Source: Eonycteris spelaea (Eukaryota; Chordata; Mammalia; Chiroptera; Pteropodidae). Taken from it: DNA of 64,000 nucleotides. Position numbers and translations under genes: made by a program. Below, one piece after another: positions 36,970-47,714 of the stretch; position 1 is the stretch's first letter, and each line of letters opens with the position of its first letter. Under the pieces are notes generated by a model. That model did no database searches and was not told the DNA's origin. It saw only the letters and a list, made by a program, of their open reading frames with translations. Where the stretch lies: NCBI GenBank assembly GCA_003508835.1, contig PUFA01000092.1, positions 2,356,001 to 2,420,000 on the forward strand. Direction: 5' to 3'.

Positions 36970-37650
36970 GCTTTGTGTGATGTGTTTATTCAACCATGTA
37001 GAATTATTTGTTTTGGGAATATATGTAGTGTGATAAAAAATGCAAAATATATAAACACTTGTTCCTGCTATTTTAATCTGATGACTGTTTTCTATGGAGG
37101 ACAAATAAAATAGAATAGACCCTCTTTTATTCCAAGATCATCATAAAATTTCCTGATCCCAGGCTTCAATTAATGGATGTTTATGTTTTATTTTATTTTT
37201 ATTTTAGTGAATTATTTCAAACATAGGACACTCAGGAGTGACCTGAGAGATCGATATTGAATTTAAATTTTCCTCCTATTTTGATTCGAAAAGCAAATTT
37301 ATATCCCTAATCTAGTTTTAATCACTAGGACACATCAAACTAATTCCTTTCCTTCCTTGGAATTTCCAGCCTCTCATGTTCCTCTTTCTGTGGTCCATCT
37401 AGCCACAACTTCATTTATCAGTCTCTATTATGCCCTGATGCCTTCACGTATGAACCTCGGGCACAGGTCTTGGGAGACTGATGAGTTATTTGAAACGCAA
37501 GAATATTGGAAGTGTCAGAATATAAATTATTGTGTAATTAGAGTTGTTTGTTGTTAGCAATTTTTTTTAAAAAAAATCCACTTATTCAAGCTATCTATCT
37601 GTTTAATGTTAATTTCTTTACTTGAATTGTCTCAGCAACATCTGTATCAG
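36970..37650. other. Anonymous stretch
   Basis: Nothing is recognised apart from a short T/A homopolymer junction at 37561-37577. Confidence 0.5.
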
Positions 37651-37654
37651 CATT

Positions 37655-37740
37655 GTCAGGCTTGGATTGTAAATTCCCAAAAGACAGATTATGTCTGTCT
37701 AACTTGCTGTGCACAGCAACTAATAAAGCATGTTATGAAG
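37655..37740 (+). mobile_element. Probable LINE-2 3' tail, sense
   Basis: 'gattgtaaattcccaaaaga' followed by 'cagattatgtctgtctaact' and 'gcaactaataaagcatgtta' parallels the L2 end ('actgtaaactccttgagggc' then 'tgtgtctgtc'). It overlaps the start of the 142-codon open frame at 37606-38034, which argues that the frame is not a gene. Confidence 0.5.
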
Positions 37741-37744
37741 ATAG

Positions 37745-39145
37745 ATTCTTCATGTGTTTTGATGGTGATAAATTTTGCCAAGTCTATTTTAATATCTTAT
37801 TCTGATTACATTTTAAAAGGGAAACAGCACTATCAGTATACCACACAATTAACCCTAATGTATTTGAAAAGAAAACCAAGATATGAGATGTGTTTTAAGT
37901 TTGTATTTAATTATCGGAACTCTATTAATTTTGCAAGAAAAAAGTTGTACAAGATACAATCCCAATGCCATCGAGTGGACAGTAATAAAAAAAAAAATAC
38001 CTTGAAGATAAGGCTTCTGTTAGCATCCAGTTAATGGTTCAATAGTTTCATCAAAGAAATACATTTAATTTGGTCTTTATTCATTTAAAATTTAAAATTA
38101 GATTTTGCACCTTCCATGGGCTGATACCAATAATTATGTGACTCTGAAGTGATGAGCATGCAACTAATGTTTTCGATTTATTTTAAGGTTGCAGCTCTAA
38201 GTAGAAAGGTATCAAGAGAACTCATTTATGCAAGTGAAGACAAATTCTCTTTAGCCCATGAAGGCTTATTTTTAAGATTTGATAGAGCGAGTTTAGAGTT
38301 GTCTTTGCTTTTGAGTAGGTTAGCCCTTTGACTACAGTATGATTCTCCTGTCTCAATTGAATATTAGAAATATGCGACTACATGTTTCCACTCTGGCTCA
38401 CTATAAATTGTATATCTACTAGCTCTATATAAGCTTTAGGGCCTGCTCAACTCATAGGTACCCCGTCACTCTCTGTCTGCTCTGATGGAGTTTCATTCAC
38501 CATAAAGGCAGCTTAGAATCTATCGTAGATTCACCATGACCCAAAGACAGATTTCTGGAACTTTTGCTCAGAATATATCTTCATATATTATTGTCCATAA
38601 ATTTTAGTATCTTGGCTTGCCTGTACTTGATCTCTGTGCCCTCAATCTAGTGACACTACTATTCTCTGCTTGGGTCACCTCTCCCTATGCTGAGGTCTGA
38701 AAATGCCTCGAAGCATAAAATCAGAGTTATTATAGGGCCTATATTGTTTGTTTTCTTACTCTTATGCATGAAACTTTGGTGTTGCATGCTGTTAAAAGCC
38801 TGAAAAAAATTCTTTTCATATACTTTGTCCATTTTCTAGTTGTTTGGGGTGTAGGAGCAAACAAACTTAATACTCAATAAATATCACAGCGATACACAAA
38901 ATTTAAAAGGTTGTTATTTTTAATTTAAAAAATTAAATAATGATTATTTAAACATTGGCAACTTACTTGTTTTTTTCTCTTTAGAGCAAAATTGTAGACC
39001 AGATTACTTTTATAGCAAGAGAAATAGGCCCACCTTTCAGTGAAAAGTGAGAAGAGACTCCATGAAGCCTGATTGGAAAGCCTTGAATTTGCCAAACAAT
39101 TTTATTTTTATTCCTAACATAGATATACAGATTAAAGCTATATAT
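37745..39145. other. Anonymous stretch
   Basis: It holds the rest of the longest open frame in the window (to 38034). The translation is rich in Lys, Ile and Tyr, as expected from AT-rich DNA, includes an A tract at 37986-37997, and shows no domain or signal peptide I recognise. No other feature is seen. Confidence 0.5.
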
Positions 39146-39149
39146 TATG

Positions 39150-39870
39150 ATGTATCAGTCTGGGCTTATTCAGAAGATTATAACCCCACAATAGATTAAA
39201 TGAGGTGGGTTTAATATAAATAATTATTTAAATATGTCCCAAGAGTAACCATAAGATATAAGAAAACTCAATATGGTATCCTGGGCATGAGAGAGAGTAC
39301 CGAAGAAGGACAAATTAGAGAGGAGTTCAGAGCTTGCTGGAGGTGTGATTCCACTCACTGGAGAGCAAACAAGTTTGCTGGTTTGGCTAGGCTGGAGTTG
39401 GTCGTTGGTCTACAGTTATTGGGTAAGCCAAAGGTGACCTGGAACACAGGTAGGGAGCAGGGTGGTCGGAATCTTCCCAGACCATAGGCAAGATGTACAG
39501 GGCATACAGAGAGCAGAGGTTGAGCACAGGAACCCCCTGGAGTTAAGGCAGGCAGGTTGTGAGTGAGCTTGCATCAAGAATATGGGTACCACTTTGGATG
39601 TTAGTGTTTACAGTGAAGTGGATTGGGGCAACAGTTTGGATAAGAACTCTTTGGAGTGCTGAAATGAGAGGGCTGCTGAAAGGTTACTGCCAGAGCAAGC
39701 TGCAATGTTACTGAGGGACCACACATTCTGGCACCACACTCTAGGTCAGAGATCCACCAGATGTTCTCATACATACGTGGTTGACCCCCATGCAGTAGAT
39801 GGAAACATCTTCTTTCATATCCAGCCAGTGCCCCCTTCACATGTTCACTGTGAAAGAGAGATGCTTAAAG
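39150..39870. repeat. Possible unassigned old repeat, GC higher than surroundings
   Basis: The texture (for example 'attaaatgaggtgggtttaa', 'gagatccaccagatgttc') recalls old LTR-like or other dispersed repeats, but I cannot match a family. It has no long open frame with a known domain. Confidence 0.3.
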
Positions 39871-39874
39871 GTAT

Positions 39875-41320
39875 ATCAATATATATCACAAGATATATAT
39901 TGAAGGATAATTTTGGATCTGAGAGGCAATACATTTATAACTGACATTCCTGGTTATTTGTTAAATTTTCAGATCAAATATACATTGTTTTCATAAGAAA
40001 AAAGTTGTGAGATTTATGGCCTTGACTGATGTTTAGGCTAGCTATTATTTCAGGTTTATCAAATTTCTGTAATAAATTAAGTTATAATATCTTGTCTCTT
40101 TTGTCCTCCAGTTGTTTAAATAGCAACTATAAGTTTACAACATAGATTTTTCTCTATTGAATTTCTCAGAAAAAATAGATTTTAAGATGTGTGCTATTTT
40201 TTTTCTTTTTTTTCAGGATTTTTTTTATGTGTGTGTATAGTTATAATATTCTTATACTATAGTAAACAAATTCCCCATTTACAAAACCTGTAGATAATTC
40301 CATAAATTTATCTGTGGATATCAAAATCAACTTGCCCAAAACTAAAAATATAAGACTAAGGAGAGGGCTTTTTTTTAATGTTAATATTTCAGGTTGAGAT
40401 TTGAGCCTTCACCTGAAAAACATTAAAGTTGAATTCCGCAAAGGCACGGAATGATGTAGTCGAATTCTGAACATTTTATATAAAGAATCATAGAGAACTG
40501 CTCTGAAAAAAAAAATTCATCCATCAGATAAAACGTCTTTATTATTTAAAACACAAATCATTTTCAGTTCACTAAATCTAAACCATGCAAAACCATTTTG
40601 TTTGAAATTCCTGTATCTTCTGTATTAAAGCAAATCTAATTTGATCTTTTGTGTAAAATTACATGAAACGCTTGTCTTTTTCATTTCTCATTTCTTAAAG
40701 CTGTGTCCTTTGTGTATTATTTCTACCAAGAATTTTATTCCATATGCTGATGCTTGCTTTTGATATCTACTATAACCACAAATCGGATGGTATAATTTTA
40801 GTAAATCTAAAAAAAAAAAAAAAAAATTATTCTCACTCCAGCCCCAGCACTGTCATTTCAGACAGTTTTTCTTGCCCTGTTTTAGTAGTCACATTTCTCA
40901 CTTTGTAAAATAATCTCTAATTCCTTTAAACGGGTAATTATATTCAACACCGGTAGCATGATTAGGATAATTTATCAACCATTGAAGCTGAAGAGAAGTG
41001 AAAAATTTATAAATGGAGCAGACTTAGGAATGAAAGGCCAGCTCTGGTGAAAATTTATTTGGAGGGTGGGAAACTACTAGATTTTAATTTCTCAAATTAC
41101 AATTAAATGTGAAATCCTTGATTAAATAGTTATAGAATGGAATTTTTTTTCCCATTAACTGACGATCTAAGGCAAATCCTTTAAATGGAAATGTTCATTG
41201 GGAAGAATGAAATTTTTCAATAAAATGTTTCTAGTCTAAATCCAGTAAATTTTCAGGAAATAAGAGCTAACAAACAATTGCTCTTCTCTCATGGCAAATA
41301 GTTTTCATTTAGTGATTTAT
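39875..41320. other. Anonymous AT-rich stretch
   Basis: No gene or repeat is recognised. A-tracts occur at 40505-40516 and 40810-40826. Confidence 0.5.
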
Positions 41321-41321
41321 T

Positions 41322-41392
41322 TGTGTGTGCGTGTGCGTGCATGCGCGCGCGTGTGTGTGTGTGTGTGTGTGTGCGTGCGCGTGCGCGCGTGC
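41322..41392. repeat. Alternating GT/GC tract
   Basis: About 71 bases alternate purine and pyrimidine almost perfectly, mixing 'gtgtgt', 'gcgcgc' and 'gtgcgt'. This is the sequence class most prone to Z-DNA, and its CpG content is unusual for the window. Confidence 0.96.
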
Positions 41393-41394
41393 AT

Positions 41395-42228
41395 ATGAGA
41401 AGGTGGGGCAGGAAAATTGGGTCTTATTTGTGACATCCTACTACTGCATGACGTGTGTGGATTTGGGCTATGAAATCTAAAGCCAGAAACATTATCCATT
41501 CCCTATGCACACACAATTTAGAATTTCAATGTCTATTGGGCCTTGTAATCACGTTGAACTACAATAAAATTTTAGCCATACATGGATAATGAAAATGCTT
41601 CTTCAGGCTTTGGCTTATATCTCATTTCCTTATATCACTTAGGAGTTAACTTTATATATATAATATGGAATCAATTTAGCATTACATAAGGAAACAAGAA
41701 TACTGACGGATGGATGGGGAAAACTCTTTGGGAACATTATAATTGAAAATATTATGTTTAAAAAAAGATTTAAGCTGAGTTTTCTTGTTCATTTTGTCCC
41801 ACAATTGCTAAAGGACAGTTTAACTTTGCATCCCATCAGCTCTTCTGGGAATAAGCTGGCCTTTACATAAATCCTTAGTAGCTAGAAGGAGATTAATAAA
41901 TATGTATGAATTATGAATAAATGAATGAATAAATGTATATCCAACATGATTAAATTCTTTCTCCAGAGTAGTATGAATAATTTTATAGTGATTCATTTAC
42001 AATGTCATGTAGTTCTTATAACCAGTTTTTTATATTTAAATGTACAGCAGGGTTTGAGATTTATTCTAATAACTGGATTGTAGTGAATTCAGCACCTTGG
42101 GGTTATTTGGCCTCTGTAACACTCTAATACTGAAATATTTGAAGGCTCTTTTTAAACACTTATGATATCTAGTAATTTCACAGGGATTAATTTCATTACT
42201 TCTTATCAAAAGAAAAAAATACATGGTT

Positions 42229-42230
<2 letters not shown>
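41395..42230. other. Anonymous stretch
   Basis: Nothing is recognised. A short 'aataaatgaatgaataaat' run lies near 41915-41935. Confidence 0.5.

Positions 42231-42232
<2 letters not shown>

Positions 42233-42275
<43 letters not shown>
42233..42275. repeat. (TAT)n / (ATT)n microsatellite
   Basis: About 14 uninterrupted trinucleotide units, then 'gttat'. On the minus strand it reads AAT/ATA, giving a poly-Asn frame that is an artefact. Confidence 0.97.
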
Positions 42276-42867
42276 GTTATATGTGGAAACATAAAGCTTC
42301 CTATAAGAACACAATAAACTGCTATTGTGGTAAATCCAGTAATCCAAGAATCCAGGCAATCTGATTCCTGTGTTTGTAGCATTCCATTGCAACTGCTTCA
42401 GAGAAAAGGCCATGGACGCTCTTCTGGAGAGAGTTAGTTGCCTCATAAAGTGGCACCTGTCAATATTTGTGGATCTTAACTACAATCAGGTAGGTGATTT
42501 CTCAGTTTTACCTCTATTCTCACTAATCTTTTAAATCTTTGGCTTCCAGAAAGTGCAGAAATATATAACATTATTCTGAACTTTTAGAAATTCAGAGTGC
42601 TATGTGGAGCAAGAATTAAAATCTGTCCATTTATCCATCTTCGTAGCCTCCGAGTAGAATCTTTGTTACTCGATTAGAAGAAGAAATGCTATAGGCAGTA
42701 TCCTGTGCATTGTAATTCAGTGAAATTTGAAGTGAATGCACAGAATCTTTCTATGTTCAAACACAGGAAAGAAAGGTGACATTAAAGACAGAGCAATAAC
42801 CTAAATAGATGGATAGATAAGAAAGAGGAAGGAAGGAGGACCTAAGTTTGACAGAAAATTGGGCAAA

Positions 42868-42871
42868 AGAA

Positions 42872-42922
<51 letters not shown>
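42868..42922. repeat. (GA)n microsatellite
   Basis: About 26 GA units with a single 'gaa' interruption at about 42885. A short A tract follows at 42937-42948. Confidence 0.97.
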
Positions 42923-42925
<3 letters not shown>

Positions 42926-42949
42926 AAAGCAAGTAAAAAAAAAAAAAGA

Positions 42950-43665
42950 ATGTAAATTCTAAAGTTATTTCCTCTCCAGATTGCAGGACACATTTATTTT
43001 TGGTCTTTATTCATAAATTTTAATTTAAGGTGCCCAGATTTTTGGAACCTTTAAATAGTGTAATGTCTGTCTCTCAATAGGAGAAGGCATGTGGGTTCTA
43101 TTTCTGGTTGTGAACCTGAAGAAGCTATATTGTCTGGCAGTGTTTCTATGTGAAATACTATAGTGATTTAGGAACACTTTGAAAACCTCAGCAAGAGTCA
43201 TCAGGAGCACACTAATTACCAGATTGACCCTTCTTATTTTCTTTTCCCTTAAGATCCAATGTATTGAAGTAGAATTTCCTCCTGCTCGCAGCCCCTGGGA
43301 GGAAACTGCTTCTCTCAAACCTTTAGTGTGTTGTTTCTGTGCACAGCAGCTTCTCAGCATGGGCAGTCGTACATTTAGAGAAGTACCGGAGTCAGTATCA
43401 AAGAGAATTTAAAGGCTCACTGAATCAACTCACTTTTCAAAGCTAGATTCTGTCCTCAGTGCATGTTTGGCTGTCCCCCTCACTTATCCACCTGGGAGGC
43501 CTTTCTGTGTTTGGAAAAGTTTTGATTTGTTGGGAAGATTTCCTCCTCCCTGCACAGCAATCTATATTCCTGTGAGTTTCACTCACTGGTCCTGTTATAA
43601 GTCTCCCACTCCCAGTGAGTAATCTTAATTTTTCTTCCATCCATCAGGTGTTCAAATATTGAAAA
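42950..43665. other. Anonymous stretch
   Basis: Opposing open frames at 43025-43360 (minus, 111 codons) and 43179-43412 (plus, 77 codons) overlap. Neither shows a domain, and both are probably chance. Confidence 0.5.
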
Positions 43666-43669
43666 GGAT

Positions 43670-44180
43670 GTGTCAGTATTATCTGTTGGAGCACCTTTTA
43701 TGTGCCAGGCACTGCACTAAGGACTAAGGGCTCAAAAACTAAGCAGACATAATCCGGTCCCAGAAAGTTCTCATGGAGTAATGTAGGAGGAGGAAAAGTG
43801 AGGCACAGTGAAAATATAGTTTAGTATTACTTGAGCCTGAGGAAGTGGCACTTAGCTCTGCAGGGAATAAGGGGGCTTCTGAGAAAAAGGTGCTTGAGCT
43901 GCATTGCAATAAGAAGATGATTAGTTTAGGCAAATATGAGCAAAGCATTAAAGCCACAGGGCCTAGTCTGTGCAAAAACATGGAGTCATGAGAATATGGC
44001 ATTCAAAGAGATCAGTTGCAGTTTTCCTCATTGAGAGGAAATGAGTTTAGGGAGAGGTCAGATTATAGAGGAAGGAACTTATTTTGACTTCTCAAACATT
44101 TAGACTTTGTCCTGTACCCATGAGCAGACTTTAAATGTCTAAAAGCAGAATAGACACATAATGAAATCTGCCTTCAAATT
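43670..44180 (-). mobile_element. LINE-2 3' region, antisense
   Basis: 'ttatgtgccaggcactgcac' (43698-43717) is the reverse complement of the L2 end. 'gaagtggcacttagctctgc', 'gcaaaaacatggagtcatga' and 'agactttgtcctgtacccat' then follow in consensus order. Confidence 0.82.
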
Positions 44181-44184
44181 TTAT

Positions 44185-46265
44185 TTAATTTGATCACACA
44201 GACTTATCTTTCTCAGGTTAGATTTATCTAGTTCTCTAATCACTTCTCTGATGACACGGTTTATCCTTTCATCAGCTGGTCACTCTTTTTGAAAAATTCT
44301 TTAGTTTATTTGTATCAGTAGTCTGGAAAATCAAATCCCCACAAGAGGCAGGGAGAGAATAAATATGGGACAGCAGAGAGTGATAATGCCCATGGAAACC
44401 TGGTCAATGCCTGCAACTACCTAAAGGAATGCATATTTTAAGTTTTTTGGTACTCTTCTGGCTGGGCAAATAACATCTCTAGGCCGGATTTGACTGGGCC
44501 TCCAATGTGGTGACCCTTTATAATTTTCCTAGAGCAGAGATCTCAGAACTCTACATAATATCCCTATTGGTCTAACAATAGACTAAAGCTAGCTGATCAC
44601 CTCCTTCACACTAGTCTATGTTTCTATTAATTTAGTCCATTGTTTAACTGACAGTATGCTTTGATATTGTACTTTTGACGTATCTGTTGCAAAACCATAT
44701 CTTTCCATGCTAGGCCAGAACAGTTTATTTTCTCAGTCAAAATTCAGATGCCCATAAGAAAAGCGTCTAGTTGTAGAACAAAGATCTTGCCTCCAGTTTG
44801 ATTCTACTGTTTATTAGCTTTTGATCTTGAGAAAAAGGGATTTACCCTCTGAGATGCCTCATTTAAAAAAATAAATAAAAGGTGGGCTGATGTCTTCATA
44901 TACTTTTTGTATGGGTGGGCTGGTAACATGTTGGGTGAGTACTTTATAAACCGTGAAATGGGTCCAACGTATTACTTGGTTTTGTCTTGATTAAATCTCC
45001 TTTATTAGATTCATTTATCATTCCAGGTGGTCTTCCCCACCCCACTTCCCACCCCCAACTCTTCAACTTTTCCTTTAGCAAAGTAAAAAGAACAATTAAT
45101 TTGCTGATTCTGTAAAGTGAATTTTTGTTGTGGCTATTTGTAATCACTGTACCTGTGATCACACATGATTTGGGATTTTCTGGATTCTCCTGTCATAGAA
45201 AGTGATCTATTTCTTTTTAAACAATACGTGGTTCTATTTGTTTATTTTCAGTTTTGTTTACAAAGAAAATGTCAGCAATTCCTTAGTATGAAATGCCACA
45301 AAGGAAAATTACATATGCATTTCTGGATTAAAATTATCTTTTTAATTCTCTTTTTTAATGTAAATCTATATATGTTTGGTTTAGAGGGTTTGCTTTGCCT
45401 TCGCTTTTTTATTTATTTTTTGTCTTTCACAAGAAAAATACAAAACAAAAAGGGTTTTTTTTTTTGTCATAGAGATATATGGAGTAAAATGTAATTATAA
45501 ATGTTGTAATTAAAGCAATTATACTAACGTTATTGTGGACTATTAAGCTATTGCTTTAGAGTTTAGCATAAATTTATTTCCAGTACCCTTAAGATGATTT
45601 TCCTAATCTTGTCAGATCATAAAAAGAATATAATTAAAAGAATGAGGAATAAATACCATATTTCTTCACAGCAGTACTTTACTTTGGGTTTTCTTTCCTT
45701 AGAGTTTTGTTTCATGCTCGGATGAAATGGGACTCTATAAGTGAGACTGTCATAAAGGTTTTATTTGGCACCGAAAATGATACAATTCAGTGAAGGGGAA
45801 AATATGTATTTGATTACCAGAGGTAGTGTTTTGGTGTGTTCCATTATTTATTTATACATTTAGCAGTTATCTTTATTTGATAATGCCCCAAAGGAAATAC
45901 TGTGAAGTTGACTTATAAATAGATATGGTTAAGCATGCAATGTCTTAAATTAAATAAATTTGAGGTCACAAAGCTTAAATGATACAAATGATACAACACA
46001 TATGTTAATATGCATTCTCCACTTTCAAATACTTGAGGTTAGAGATAATGCAACCTTTGGGAACTGAACAGAGGACAGTTTCCTGGCTGCCTTCCTAAAG
46101 CATCTACCCACCTGCCTCATTGGAAGGGAGAATTGGTTACACACTGTTTATCATCTATATAGGACTATTAAGTTTCCACATTTTTTTACACACCTAAAGT
46201 AAGTCAAGAAGGAAGTTGCTGTTCAATTCCTCCCTTTTACTATGTCCATATAATACCTTTAATCT
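44185..46265. other. Mostly anonymous stretch
   Basis: A faint MIR-like sense trace occurs at about 44800-44890 ('gatcttgagaaaaagggatt', 'gagatgcctcattt'). Otherwise nothing is recognised. The 109-codon open frame at 45165-45494 is T-rich, hydrophobic and without a known domain. Confidence 0.45.
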
Positions 46266-46269
46266 TCAT

Positions 46270-46700
46270 TTAAGAATTCATTCAACAGAGAATTAGCAAA
46301 AGACCTATATGCCAGGCACAGTGCTAGGCACTGAGCATCCTTCCATGAACGAAACGCATTATTCCTTTGCACACGAGCTTATTTTCTAGCTGTCAGAGAG
46401 ACTAACATCAAGCAGTTAATCCCTAGATTAATCATTTCATTGTGATTGTGATAACACCATGAAAGAGGAGCACAGAGTGTTGCATAAACATGTTAGGCAG
46501 AATTGACCTTGTCTGCACTTCAGAAAGGATTCTTAAGGAAGAGCTCTCCGAGCTGGAATTATTGAAGGTGGGAGATGAGAAAGGAATAAGTCTTGGAAAT
46601 GTCTTGATGTGGGAATGAACATAACAAATATGTTCAGTGTAGCTAAGGCCCAGTGTAGCTGAGGTCAGAGTCCAAGCAGGAAGAATTGTCATGAAATGTA
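46270..46700 (-). mobile_element. LINE-2 3' region, antisense
   Basis: 'aattcattcaacagagaatt', 'tatgccaggcacagtgctag' (46310) and 'ggcactgagcatccttccat', then 'gaaaggattcttaaggaaga', follow antisense L2 in order. Confidence 0.82.
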
Positions 46701-46704
46701 TTCA

Positions 46705-47415
46705 TTCTGCTCATCTGTTTTATTTAGCCCCGCTCTGGGTCAGCTCTGTGCAAGGTCTTGGAAAGAGACAGCTTATAAACATAGTCCAATGAGGGAAATA
46801 TATCAGAACATGAACCTTTTTTAAGGCAGTAATCGATTCTATTTCAGGCAGTTTGGTGAAATAGATGTCACAAATTCCTCTCTTGTTTGAAACAATTAAA
46901 ATGCTGAGTTGAGCTGGCACAAAAAAAAAAAAAATAAAGAAAATTCAAAATGAAAAAGAAATGATGTGAGAGCCAGAATTGTGGGAGAGAAATTAGCCTT
47001 GTCTTTTGGTAGCTGCATGGGGTAGAGGAGACAGAAGAGATGAAGACTAGGATGTTGGCACGATGGGAAACCTAAAAACAGGCTCCTGCACCAGTGCTAG
47101 CGACTATGCCCTTAGTATAAGGTGAACCCTGCCAAGTGGAGAGATAGAGCACGCTGTAGCTTTGAGCTGCATCGAAAATCTATATGGAAAATTCATAACA
47201 CTGGGTATCTTTCATGGGTTGCAGCCTGAATTCACACAGAGTGGACTGAAAAAGCTCAAGCTAATGATTTAAGTGCATAAAGCTCAGGATCAGAAGTGCC
47301 CTCATAGAATGTGTGAGGAAAACAGTCTCTCTGAGAGATTTTACTTCAACTCACATTTTATCTAACTCCCATAAATAAAGTTGAAAGGAAAATGTTTATT
47401 TAGAATAGAAAAATC
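46705..47415. other. Anonymous stretch, possible further old repeat
   Basis: 46705-46920 has a faint L2-like flavour ending at an A tract (46921-46934). The rest is unassigned. Confidence 0.4.
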
Positions 47416-47419
47416 ACAA

Positions 47420-47710
47420 ACCAGGCCTTAATTGTGAGAACTAGCAGAAACGAGTTGAAACAGCCCCACAAAGACTTTGATATTAGAATTATTAGACACT
47501 GTATAAAACAGTGAAGTTTAACATGTTTAAAGAAATTTTTTAAAAGTGAAAATGTGACCAAAGAAGTAACTACCAAAATTAATCAAATTTGAGAAAGAAC
47601 AACAGAGCACAACACAGCACAGCATAGCACTTATAGAAATGAGTGTACAGGAATTGAAATTAAAAACTGTAGTCAGATTAAATCACCTGGGAGACGCAAC
47701 TGAAGGAGAG
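47420..47710 (+). mobile_element. Possible LINE-1 5' segment, sense
   Basis: 'aattgaaattaaaaactgta' (47655) and 'gcaactgaaggagagag' recall the sense region upstream of or at the start of L1 ORF1. A short run of 'acagc'-type units lies at 47599-47630. Confidence 0.48.
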
Positions 47711-47714
47711 AGGG

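Noticed and set aside
36683..36980. Tyr/Ile-rich open frames of 63-95 codons
   Set aside because: They are translations of the TA/TACA/TATG microsatellite.
42228..42446. Minus-strand frame with a poly-Asn run
   Set aside because: It reads through the trinucleotide microsatellite; no other coding signal.
43025..43412. Overlapping open frames on both strands as a possible coding exon
   Set aside because: No domain, no convincing splice signals, no conservation evidence, and both strands are open over the same span, which is usual for chance frames.
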